Positions 15,538 to 23,408 of a DNA stretch of 30,900 nt are shown one piece after another (within the stretch, counting starts at the first letter, position 1; every line of letters starts with the position of its first letter). The position numbers were made by a program, and so were the translations under genes. Source of the DNA: JACVRM01 sp036824245 (GTDB taxonomy: Bacteria; Actinomycetota; Thermoleophilia; Gaiellales; Gaiellaceae); contig DAITAO010000031.1 of NCBI GenBank assembly GCA_036824245.1, positions 1-30,900 on the forward strand, read 5' to 3'. Below the pieces are notes generated by a model. That model made no database searches. It saw only the letters and a list, made by a program, of their open reading frames with translations, and was not told the DNA's origin.

Positions 15538-17361
15538 ATGGTTCCGCCGCGCACGAAGAAGCCGCCCGCCCGCATCCAGATCCAGGACGTCGAGCCGCAG
15601 GTGGACTGCGGGCGCTACCCCGTGAAGCGCACTGTCGGCGACCGCGTCGCCGTGTCCGCCCGGGTGTTCCGCGACGGCCACGAGGTGCTCGGCGCGGTCG
15701 TGCGGTGGAAGGGGCCCGGCGCGAAGCGCTGGTCGGAGGCGCCGCTCGAGCCGATCGGCAACGACTGGTGGACCGGCGGCTTCGAGGTTGACGCGTGCGG
15801 CCGCTGGGTCTTCCGGATTGAGGGCTGGGTGGACCGCGTCGCGTCGTGGCAGTGGGAGCTGCGGCGCAAGTCGGATGCGGGCCAGGCCGAGCTCTCGAGC
15901 GAGTTGGCGGAGGGCGCGCTGCTGCTCAAGCGCAAGGCGCTCACGCTGGAGGAAGGGCTGGCGGCACCGGCCGGCGCACGCAGCGAGCGGACCGCCTCCT
16001 CGACCCTGGAGCTCGACGTCGACCGCGAGCGCGCACGCTTTGGATCCTGGTACGAGCTGTTCCCGCGCTCCTGGGGCGGCTTCAAGGGCGTGGAGCGGGT
16101 GCTGCCGGAGCTGGCGGAGCTCGGCTTCGACATCGTCTACTTCCCGCCGGTTCACCCGATCGGCGTCAGGAACCGCAAGGGCCGTAACAACACGGAGCAG
16201 GCGGAGCCGGGCGATCCGGGCAGCCCGTGGGCGATCGGCTCGCCGGAAGGCGGCCATACTGCCGTGCATCCCGCGCTCGGCACGCTCGCCGAGTTCGAGC
16301 GGCTCGTCGCGCGGGCCCGCAAGCACAAGCTCGAGATCGCGCTCGACATCGCCATCCAGTGCTCGCCTGACCACCCGTGGCTGAAAAAGCATCCGGAGTG
16401 GTTCCATCACCGCCCGGACGGCACGCTCAAGTACGCCGAGAACCCGCCCAAGCGCTACCAGGACATCTACAACGTCAACTTCGACAGCGAAGACTGGCGC
16501 GGGCTCTGGGAAGCGCTACGCGCCGTGTTCCGGTTCTGGATCGACCGCGGCGTGCGGGTCTTCCGGGTCGACAACCCGCACACGAAGCCGGTCGCCTTCT
16601 GGGAGTGGCTGATCGCCGACTTGCGCGCGCACGAGCCGGAGGTGGTGCTGCTCTCCGAGGCGTTCACGCGGCCGGCCATGATGACGACGCTCGGCAAGGT
16701 CGGCTTCAGCCAGTCCTACACGTACTTCACCTGGAAGAACACACGCTGGGAGCTGGCCGAGTTCATCAGCGAGCTGGTCGGCTGGGCCGACTACTACCGG
16801 CCCAACTTCTTCGTCAACACGCAGGACATCCTGCACGAGTATCTCCAGCTCGGCGGCCGCCCGGCCTTCGAGGCGCGACTCGTGCTGGCCACGACGCTTT
16901 CGCCCTCGTACGGCATCTACTCGGGCTTCGAGGCCTGCGAGAACGTTCCGCTGCGCGCGGGCAGCGAGGAGTACCTCGACTCCGAGAAGTACGAGATCAA
17001 GCAGAGGAAGCTCGAAGGCCCGCTGCTGCCGCTCGTGAAGCGCCTGAACGAGATCCGGCGCGCGAACCCCGCCCTGCAGCGCTTCGAGAACGTGACGCTG
17101 CTCGAGACGGAGAGCGAGTACCTGTTCGCTTACGCCAAGCGCTGGGAGGGGAACACCGTGCTCGTGGTCGTCAACCTCGATCCGTTCCACGCGCGCGAAG
17201 GTGTCTGCATCGTGCCGGCCGATCTGGGTCTGCCACCTTCCTTCGCCGGCGAGGACCTGCTCACGAACGCGGCGTTCCGGTGGGGCATCGGCCGCAACTA
17301 CGTGCGGCTCGAGCCCGGCCAGTCCCACATTGTCCGGGTGCAGAGGGGGCCCTCTGGATGA
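15538..17361 (+). CDS. glgE: Alpha-1,4-glucan:maltose-1-phosphate maltosyltransferase
   Basis: This is a 607-aa GH13_3 enzyme. An N-terminal beta-sandwich domain (about 10-115) is followed by a helical segment and the catalytic barrel from GSWYELFPRSWGG. Typical GlgE sequences are YFPPVHPIGVRNRKGRNN, the nucleophile Asp345 in FRVDNPHTKP, the acid/base Glu374 in LLSEAFTRP and KVGFSQSYTYFTWKN. It adds maltosyl units from maltose-1-phosphate to the non-reducing end of alpha-1,4-glucan. Mak, encoded downstream, makes the donor and GlgB branches the product. It is the first gene of the plus-strand cluster. A 7-bp inverted repeat CAGAGGG/CCCTCTG (17341-17356) lies at its 3' end. Confidence 0.95.
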   Translation: MVPPRTKKPPARIQIQDVEPQVDCGRYPVKRTVGDRVAVSARVFRDGHEVLGAVVRWKGPGAKRWSEAPLEPIGNDWWTGGFEVDACGRWVFRIEGWVDRVASWQWELRRKSDAGQAELSSELAEGALLLKRKALTLEEGLAAPAGARSERTASSTLELDVDRERARFGSWYELFPRSWGGFKGVERVLPELAELGFDIVYFPPVHPIGVRNRKGRNNTEQAEPGDPGSPWAIGSPEGGHTAVHPALGTLAEFERLVARARKHKLEIALDIAIQCSPDHPWLKKHPEWFHHRPDGTLKYAENPPKRYQDIYNVNFDSEDWRGLWEALRAVFRFWIDRGVRVFRVDNPHTKPVAFWEWLIADLRAHEPEVVLLSEAFTRPAMMTTLGKVGFSQSYTYFTWKNTRWELAEFISELVGWADYYRPNFFVNTQDILHEYLQLGGRPAFEARLVLATTLSPSYGIYSGFEACENVPLRAGSEEYLDSEKYEIKQRKLEGPLLPLVKRLNEIRRANPALQRFENVTLLETESEYLFAYAKRWEGNTVLVVVNLDPFHAREGVCIVPADLGLPPSFAGEDLLTNAAFRWGIGRNYVRLEPGQSHIVRVQRGPSG

Positions 17362-17396
17362 ATCGTCACGCTTTTAACGCGGTGCCTGGCACCGCG
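17361..17396. repeat. REP-like element, copy 1
   Basis: AATCGTCAC (17361-17369) is followed, with its first base 21 nt upstream of GTGCCTGGCACC (17382-17393), by a perfect inverted repeat CGCGGTGCCTGGCACCGCG (17378-17396; 9-bp arms, central T). It begins with the last base of the glgE stop codon. Copy 2 at 21100 has the same two blocks at the same distance. Confidence 0.7.
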
Positions 17397-17408
17397 GGAG
17401 GGTGGGCG

Positions 17409-17843
17409 GTGACCGCGGCGCGCGACTGCCTGCTCTGTGAGATCGCGGGCGGCGCCCTCGAGCGCAGCACGGTGCACGAGGACGAGGAGTTCGTGATCGT
17501 CATGGACCTCATGCCGGTGAACCGAGGTCACGCGCTGGTCGTGCCTCGGCGACACGCGGAGCTCATAGGGCAGCTCGAACCGTCGGAGCGCGCGGCCATG
17601 ATGGAATTGGCCGCTCGGACGGGCGCAGCGCTGCGGGCCTCGGATCTTCCGTGCGAGGGAGTGAATCTCTGGATCGCCGACGGGCAGGCGGCCGGTCAGG
17701 AGGTTCCTCACGTACACCTGCACGTCTTGCCTCGGTTCGGTGGAGATCGCTTCCGTCTCGTCATGGAAGGCGGATGGACGGAACCGCAGCCCCACGCCCT
17801 TCTCGACGAGGACGCCGCGCGCCTACGGGCGGTCTGGGCGTGA
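17409..17843 (+). CDS. HIT-family (histidine triad) hydrolase
   Basis: This is a 144-aa HIT protein. It begins TAARDCLLCEIAGG, has VNRGHALVVPRRHAELI in the middle and the catalytic triad HVHLHVLPR near residue 106. The DCLLCEI start matches HIT proteins that keep two Cys near the N-terminus. HIT enzymes hydrolyse nucleoside phosphoramidates, dinucleoside polyphosphates or adenylylated adducts; the substrate here is unknown. GTG 17409 is preferred, with GGGAGGG (17396-17402) 6 nt upstream. ATG 17358 also has GAGGGGG upstream and overlaps the glgE stop (ATGA), but it would translate the REP-like element into a 17-residue extension. It sits between glgE and treS, and its stop overlaps treS as GTGA. 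Confidence 0.88.
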   Translation: MTAARDCLLCEIAGGALERSTVHEDEEFVIVMDLMPVNRGHALVVPRRHAELIGQLEPSERAAMMELAARTGAALRASDLPCEGVNLWIADGQAAGQEVPHVHLHVLPRFGGDRFRLVMEGGWTEPQPHALLDEDAARLRAVWA

Positions 17844-19683
17844 CCATCGCGTCAGAGCGCGCGGCTGCGCAGGGGCAGGCGGGCCGCTGGTTCGAGTCCG
17901 ATCCGCTCTGGTTCAAGCGGGCCGTCTTCTACGAGATCCACATCCGTGGCTTCTTCGACTCGAACGACGACGGTTCCGGCGACCTGCGCGGCATCCAGGA
18001 GANNNNNNNNNNNNNNNNNNNNNNNNNNNNNNNNNNNNNNNNNNNNNNNNNNNNNNNNNNNNNNNNNNNNNNNNNNNNNNNNNNNNNNNNNNNNNNNNNN
18101 NNGGCTTCTTCGACTCGAACGACGACGGTTCCGGCGACCTGCGCGGCATCCAGGAGAAGCTCGACTATCTGCAATGGCTGGGAGTCGACTGCCTGTGGCT
18201 GCTGCCGATGTACGCGTCGCCGCTCCGTGACGGCGGCTACGACATCTCCGACTTCTTCCAGATCCATCCCGATTACGGGACGGTGGACGACTTCCACAGC
18301 CTCGTCGAGGCGGCCCACGAGCGCGGCATCCGCATCATCGCCGACCTCGTCGTGAACCACACGTCGTCCGACCACGCCTGGTTCCAGGAATCCCGTTCGG
18401 GCCCCGACTCCCCGAAGCGCGACTGGTACGTGTGGTCGGACCGCGATGACCGCTACCCGGACGCGCGCATCATCTTCGTCGACTCCGAGCCCTCAAACTG
18501 GACGTGGGATCCGGTGGCGGGCGCGTACTACTGGCACCGCTTCTTCGCGCACCAGCCCGATCTGAACTACGACAACCCAGAGGTGCAGGATGCGATGCTC
18601 GAAGCGCTGCGCTTCTGGCTCGACCTCGGCATCGACGGGTTCAGGCTCGACGCGGTGCCGTATCTCTACGAACGCGAGGGCACGAACTGCGAGAACCTGC
18701 CCGAGACGCACGGCTTCCTCAAGCGGCTGCGCGCCGAGGTGGACGCGCGCTACCCCGACCGCGTGCTGCTCGCCGAGGCCAACCAGTGGCCTGAGGACGT
18801 GGTCGCGTACTTTGGGGAGGGCGACGAGTGCCACATGGCGTTCCACTTCCCGGTTATGCCTCGCATGTTCATGGCCGCCCGCCGTGAGGACGCGACGCCC
18901 ATCTACGAGATCCTCTCGCGCACGCCGGCCATCCCGGAGAACGCGCAGTGGGGCCTCTTCCTGCGCAACCACGACGAGCTGACGCTCGAGATGGTCACCG
19001 ACGAGGAGCGCGACTACATGTACGCCGAGTACGCGAAGGACCCGCGCATGAAGCTCAACCTCGGCATCCGCCGGCGCCTGGCGCCGCTGCTCGACAACGG
19101 GCGAGACGAGACGGAGTTGATGCACGCGATCCTCTTCTCGCTGCCCGGCAGCCCGGTCCTCTACTACGGCGACGAGATCGGAATGGGCGACAACGTCTAC
19201 CTCGGCGACCGCGACGGCGTGCGCACTCCGATGCAGTGGACCGGCGATCGCAACGGGGGGTTCTCGCGCTCCGACTTCGCCCAGCTGTACCTGCCACCGC
19301 TTATGGATCCTGTTTGGGGGTACCAAGCCTGCAACGTGGAGGCCCAGCTCCGTACCCCGACCTCGCTGCTTCGCTGGCTGCATCGCTTCATCGCGCTGCG
19401 CAAGCAGCATCCCGTGTTCGGGCTCGGCTCCTACGAGCCGCTGCCGAGCGACAACCCGCGCATCTTCGCGCACGTCCGTGCCTACGAGGACGACGTCGTG
19501 CTCTGCGTGCACAACCTGGCGCGCTCGGCCCAGCCGGTACAGCTCGACCTCTCCAGGTACCAGGGTAGGGTGCCCGAGGAGATGTTCGGCCGCACGGCCT
19601 TTCCGGCGATCGGTGACCTCCCGTACCTGCTCACGCTGGCACCGCGCGGCTTCTTCTGGTTCGACCTTAGGGCTGCCTCCTGA
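17840..19683 (+). CDS. treS: Trehalose synthase / maltose alpha-D-glucosyltransferase (interrupted by assembly gap)
   Basis: This GH13_16 enzyme interconverts trehalose and maltose and so supplies maltose to Mak. GTG 17840 overlaps the HIT stop (GTGA). The N-terminus reads WFKRAVFYEIHIRGFFDSN before a 100-N gap. After the gap the same coding sequence restarts and continues with GVDCLWLLPMYASPLRDGGYD, DLVVNHTSSDHAWF, nucleophile Asp in DGFRLDAVPYLYE, acid Glu in LLAEANQWPED and FLRNHDELTLEM. As given, the frame is broken because the gap plus duplicated bases add 155 nt. Removing 155 nt (one copy plus Ns) gives one 562-codon frame, a normal size. It is therefore a real intact gene, not a pseudogene. 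Confidence 0.93.
17948..18157. repeat. 55-bp exact duplication on both sides of the gap
   Basis: Bases 17948-18002 are identical to 18103-18157 (starting GGCTTCTTCGACTCG, ending CAGGAGA). They encode the same treS peptide. This is the overlap of two contig ends that was not merged. Confidence 0.95.
18003..18102. other. Assembly gap of 100 N
   Basis: Exactly 100 N, a common scaffolding placeholder. The flanking contig ends overlap by 55 identical bases, so the gap most likely has no real length. Confidence 0.97.
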
Positions 19684-21080
19684 TCGCCGAGCGCCTTCGC
19701 ACCGGCGACCTCGACCTGCTCGGCGAGCGGGCGCTCATCGACTTCATCGAGTCGCGCCGCTGGTTCGGGCAGAAGACCGAGGAGGTGACGCATGCTCACG
19801 TCCTCGATGCGGCGCTCGTGCGGACGCAGCCTCCACTGTTCGCGGCCGCGATCGTCGAGATCCGGTTCCAACCGGGCACGCACGAGCTGTACCAGCTCCT
19901 GCTGGGCTTCCGGCCGGAGCAGGAGGGCTGGAGCGAGCAGCTGATCGGTGGGGCGGACGGCTTCCGGGCTTACGACGCGCTGGCCGATCCGGTGCTCGCG
20001 CGCGAGCTCGTCCAGCTGATGCGCGGCGGAGCGTCCGTGAAGGCGGGGGAGGGGGCGCTCGAGTTCCGTCCCGTCGATGTCGGTGCGTTCGGCGGTGAGC
20101 TGCGCGAGCTGCGGCAGCTCGACGCAGAGCAGTCGAACACGTCGGTCGTATTCGGCGAGCGCCTGATCCTGAAGGCGTACCGGCGCCTGGAGGCGGGCGT
20201 CAACCCGGAGCTCGAGCTGCTTCGGTTCCTGACCGAGCGGGGCTTCCCCAACATCGCGCCGCTGGCCGGCTGGTACGCCTATTCGGGCCGACCGCTCGAC
20301 GTCACACTCGGCATCCTCCAGGCGTACGTGCCGGGGGCCCCTGACGGCTGGGAGCTCGCGTTCGAGGCGATGGCATCGGACCCTGAGACGTTCCTGTTGC
20401 GGGTGCGACGGCTGGGCGAGGTCACGGGGGCGATGCACAGTGCGCTCGCATCGGACGCCGCCGACCCGGCCTTCTCCCCGGAGGAGCCGAGCACGGAGGC
20501 GCTGCCGCTCCTCGTGGCCACCGTGGACGAGGAGATCGAGCAGCTCTTCCTCGATCTGCCGGAGACCGAGACGCTCGCACCGGTCGTCGGTCGCGGTGAG
20601 GAGGTGCGCGAGCGGCTGCGTCACATCTCGCATGTCGGGCCAGTGGGCCGGGCCATACGCCACCACGGCGACTACCACCTCGGGCAGGTGCTCTGGGACG
20701 AGAACGACTGGGTGGTGCTCGACTTCGAGGGCGAGCCGGCGCGGTCGCTCGCGGAGCGCCGCCGTAAGCGCTCACCGCTGCGAGACGTGGCGGGGATGCT
20801 GCGTTCATTCGCGTACGCAGCCTCGGCGTCGGAGCTCGTCAACGGCGTCACGCCGCCGCCCGGTTGGGAGGAGCGCGCGCGGCAGGAGTTCCTGGACGGC
20901 TACTTCGCGACGGTGGATCGCACGATCGTGCCCGCCGGAGGGGAGTCGGTCGACCGCCTGCTCGCCGTTTTCGAGCTCGAGAAGGCGGTCTACGAGCTCC
21001 GCTACGAGCTGAACCACCGTCCCGACTGGGTGCGCATCCCGGTGGCCGGCATCCTCCGTCTCCTCGAGAAGCCGCTCTAG
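19680..21080 (+). CDS. mak: Maltokinase
   Basis: This is a 466-aa maltokinase, close to the ~455 aa of mycobacterial Mak. It phosphorylates maltose with ATP to maltose-1-phosphate for GlgE. Motifs: FIESRRWFGQKTEEV near the N-terminus, NPELELLRFLTERGFPNIAPL, the catalytic HGDYHLGQVLWDEND and metal-binding DFEGEPARSLAERRRKRSPLRD (key part DFEGEP). No ATG, GTG or TTG lies in frame upstream of residue 36; the first common one, GTG 19785, would delete the conserved RRWFGQK. CTG 19680 is chosen because it overlaps the treS stop as CTGA, mimicking the ATGA/GTGA couplings of neighbours, and AGGG (19669-19672) lies 7 nt upstream. ATC 19683 is a less likely start. Confidence 0.9.
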   Translation: MIAERLRTGDLDLLGERALIDFIESRRWFGQKTEEVTHAHVLDAALVRTQPPLFAAAIVEIRFQPGTHELYQLLLGFRPEQEGWSEQLIGGADGFRAYDALADPVLARELVQLMRGGASVKAGEGALEFRPVDVGAFGGELRELRQLDAEQSNTSVVFGERLILKAYRRLEAGVNPELELLRFLTERGFPNIAPLAGWYAYSGRPLDVTLGILQAYVPGAPDGWELAFEAMASDPETFLLRVRRLGEVTGAMHSALASDAADPAFSPEEPSTEALPLLVATVDEEIEQLFLDLPETETLAPVVGRGEEVRERLRHISHVGPVGRAIRHHGDYHLGQVLWDENDWVVLDFEGEPARSLAERRRKRSPLRDVAGMLRSFAYAASASELVNGVTPPPGWEERARQEFLDGYFATVDRTIVPAGGESVDRLLAVFELEKAVYELRYELNHRPDWVRIPVAGILRLLEKPL

Positions 21081-21099
21081 CGCGCAAAAGATGGCACTC

Positions 21100-21167
21100 A
21101 ATCGTCACACAACAGTTCCTGTGCCTGGCACCGCCCTACTGCTGGTGCCAGGCACGGTGTCGTGATT
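21100..21167. repeat. REP-like element, copy 2 (long imperfect palindrome)
   Basis: AATCGTCAC (21100-21108), then GTGCCTGGCACC (21121-21132), an 11-nt centre, the inverted copy GGTGCCAGGCAC (21144-21155), then GTCGTGATT (21159-21167). The two 12-nt cores are perfect inverse complements. The element fills most of the 81-nt mak-glgB spacer and its right end contains the glgB start codon. Confidence 0.75.
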
Positions 21168-23327
21168 GTGTCGATTCAGCTCCATGATCCGCACGCGACG
21201 CTCGGCGCCCACCGCCGGGACGGCGGCGTGGTCGTGCGTGCATTCCGGCCCGACGCGCAGTCGGTGATTGCGCGTCTCGAAGGGGGCGAGGCTGTCGAGC
21301 TGGTGCCCGCCGGCGAGCCGGGGCTCTTCGAGGGCGTCGTCGAGGGCGCGGCGTTGCCGCTTCGCTACGAGCTCGAGGTGCGCTTCCCGGACGGGCACGC
21401 CCTCGTGCTCCAGGACCCGTACTCGTTCCCGCCCACGCTCGGCGAGCTGGATCTCCACCTGGCTGCCGAAGGTCGTCACGAGCAGCTCTACGAGCGGCTC
21501 GGCGCTCATGTCCGCGAGGTCGACGGCGTGGTCGGGACGGCGTTTGCCGTCTGGGCCCCGAACGCGCGCAGCGTGGGCGTGGTCGGCGACTTCAACGACT
21601 GGGACGGGCGTGTGCACCCAATGCGGTCGCTGGGCGCGTCAGGGATCTGGGAGCTGTTCGTCCCGGGCGTGCAGGAAGGCGCGCGTTACAAATTCGCCGT
21701 CCGCGGCGCCGACGGTGGGCTGACGCTCAAAGCGGACCCGTACGCGACCGCGACGGAGGTGCCGCCGCAGAACGCGTCGATCGTCTTCAGCTCGCGTCAC
21801 CGCTGGGCCGACGAGGAGTGGCTCGAGCGTCGCAACGCGAGCGATGCGCTCGCCGCGCCGATGTCGATCTACGAGGTGCACCTCGGCTCCTGGCGCCGCA
21901 ACCCGCTCGAGGGCAACCGCCCGCTCACATATCTGGAGCTGGCCGACGAGCTCGCGGATTACGCGGCCGACCTCGGCTTCACTCACGTGGAGCTGCTGCC
22001 GGTCATGGAGCACCCCTACTCCGGCTCGTGGGGCTACCAGGTGACGGGCTTCTTCGCGCCCACGTCGCGTTTCGGCACGCCGGACGACTTCCGCGCCTTC
22101 GTCGATCGTCTCCACGAGCGTGGCCTCGGCGTGCTGCTCGACTGGGTGCCGGGCCATTTTCCGCGTGACGAGTGGGGTCTCGCGCGTTTCGACGGCACGC
22201 CCCTCTACGAGCATGCCGATCCGCGCCGCGGCTCGCACCCCGACTGGGGGACGCTGGTCTTCAACCACGGGCGCACGGAGGTGCGCAACTTCCTGCTCGC
22301 CAACGCGCTCTACTGGCTCGAGGAGTTTCACGCCGACGGCCTGCGCGTCGACGCCGTCGCCTCGATGCTCTACCTCGACTACTCCCGGCGGGATGGGGAG
22401 TGGGTACCGAACCAGTTCGGCGGGAACGAGGACCTCGATGCGGTCTCGTTCCTCAAGGAGCTGAACGAGGTCGTGCACGCGCGCGAGCCGGGCTTCGTGT
22501 CGGCCGCCGAGGAGTCGACGGCGTGGCCGGGCGTGTCGCGACCCACCTACCTCGGCGGGCTCGGCTTCGGCTTCAAGTGGAACATGGGCTGGATGCACGA
22601 CACGCTCGACTACTTGTCGAACGACCCCGTCTACCGCCGCTACCACCACCACCAGCTGACCTTCAGCCTCATGTACGCCTTCTCGGAGAACTTCATCCTC
22701 CCGCTGTCACACGACGAGGTCGTGCACGGCAAGGGCTCGCTGCTGCGGAAGATGCCCGGCGACCGCTGGCAGCAGCTGGCGAACCTGCGAGCGCTGTACG
22801 CATACATGTGGGCGCACCCGGGCAGGAAGCTGCTCTTCATGGGCGGCGAGCTCGCGCAGGACAGGGAGTGGGACGCCGAGGGCTCGCTCGATTGGCACCT
22901 GCTCGAGCAGCCCGGGCACGCCGGCGTCCGAAACCTCGTGCGCGACCTGAACCGCCTGTACCGCGACGAGCCGGCGCTCTGGGAGGTCGACTTCGAGCCG
23001 GCCGGCTTCCGCTGGCTGGAGCCGAACGACGCTGCGAACAACGCGCTCGCGTTCGCGCGGCTAGGCCGGGGCGACACGCGGCCCCTCGTCTGCGTGTGCA
23101 ACTTCTCACCCATGCCTCGTTACGGCTACCGGGTCGGCATGCCGCAGGCCGGAGCCTGGCATGAGGTGCTCAACACCGACTCGGCGTACTACGGCGGCTC
23201 CGACGTCGGCAACCAGGGCGCTGTCGAGTCGGAGGCGGTGCCGTGGCACGACCAGCCCTTCTCGGCCGAGCTGACGCTGCCGCCGCTCGGCGTGGTCTGG
23301 CTCGCGCCGGACGCCGCGAGCCCCTAG
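21162..23327 (+). CDS. glgB: 1,4-alpha-glucan branching enzyme
   Basis: This is a 721-aa GH13_9 enzyme. The N-terminal N1/CBM48 modules (about 5-210) include LHDPHATLGAHRRDGGVVVRAFRP and GVVGDFNDWDGRVHPM. The catalytic barrel has DWVPGHFPRDEWGLARFDGT, nucleophile Asp in DGLRVDAVASMLYLDY, acid Glu in SAAEESTAWP and LSHDEVVHGKGSLLRKMPGD. It introduces alpha-1,6 branches into the linear glucan made by GlgE. GTG 21162 or GTG 21168 is the start; both lie in the right arm of a REP-like repeat and neither has a clear ribosome binding site. Full family length, no missing key residues. Confidence 0.95.
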   Translation: MIVSIQLHDPHATLGAHRRDGGVVVRAFRPDAQSVIARLEGGEAVELVPAGEPGLFEGVVEGAALPLRYELEVRFPDGHALVLQDPYSFPPTLGELDLHLAAEGRHEQLYERLGAHVREVDGVVGTAFAVWAPNARSVGVVGDFNDWDGRVHPMRSLGASGIWELFVPGVQEGARYKFAVRGADGGLTLKADPYATATEVPPQNASIVFSSRHRWADEEWLERRNASDALAAPMSIYEVHLGSWRRNPLEGNRPLTYLELADELADYAADLGFTHVELLPVMEHPYSGSWGYQVTGFFAPTSRFGTPDDFRAFVDRLHERGLGVLLDWVPGHFPRDEWGLARFDGTPLYEHADPRRGSHPDWGTLVFNHGRTEVRNFLLANALYWLEEFHADGLRVDAVASMLYLDYSRRDGEWVPNQFGGNEDLDAVSFLKELNEVVHAREPGFVSAAEESTAWPGVSRPTYLGGLGFGFKWNMGWMHDTLDYLSNDPVYRRYHHHQLTFSLMYAFSENFILPLSHDEVVHGKGSLLRKMPGDRWQQLANLRALYAYMWAHPGRKLLFMGGELAQDREWDAEGSLDWHLLEQPGHAGVRNLVRDLNRLYRDEPALWEVDFEPAGFRWLEPNDAANNALAFARLGRGDTRPLVCVCNFSPMPRYGYRVGMPQAGAWHEVLNTDSAYYGGSDVGNQGAVESEAVPWHDQPFSAELTLPPLGVVWLAPDAASP

Positions 23328-23393
23328 CTGCGGGCACTCTCAGGCAAACCGCTGCCGCGCACGAGGCGCGCGTGTAGCGCAGCCGCACGCGGG

Positions 23394-23399
23394 TACAGT
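23394..23399 (+). promoter_or_regulatory. Putative -10 box before treZ
   Basis: TACAGT in the 81-nt glgB-treZ spacer. It is 6 nt before CTG 23406 and 9 nt before TTG 23409, in the same frame. This fits an internal, leaderless promoter for treZ-glgX-treY. A small inverted repeat CGCGC-ACGAG-GCGCG lies about 30 nt upstream. No ribosome binding site is visible. Confidence 0.42.
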
Positions 23400-23408
23400 C
23401 CTGCACTG

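Noticed and set aside
17840..19683. treS as a frameshifted pseudogene or tandem partial duplication
   Set aside because: The break coincides with a 100-N gap flanked by 55 identical bases; collapsing the overlap restores the frame exactly.
19785..21080. Maltokinase starting at GTG 19785
   Set aside because: It would remove the conserved RRWFGQK N-terminal segment and leave a 102-nt spacer in an otherwise overlapping gene string.
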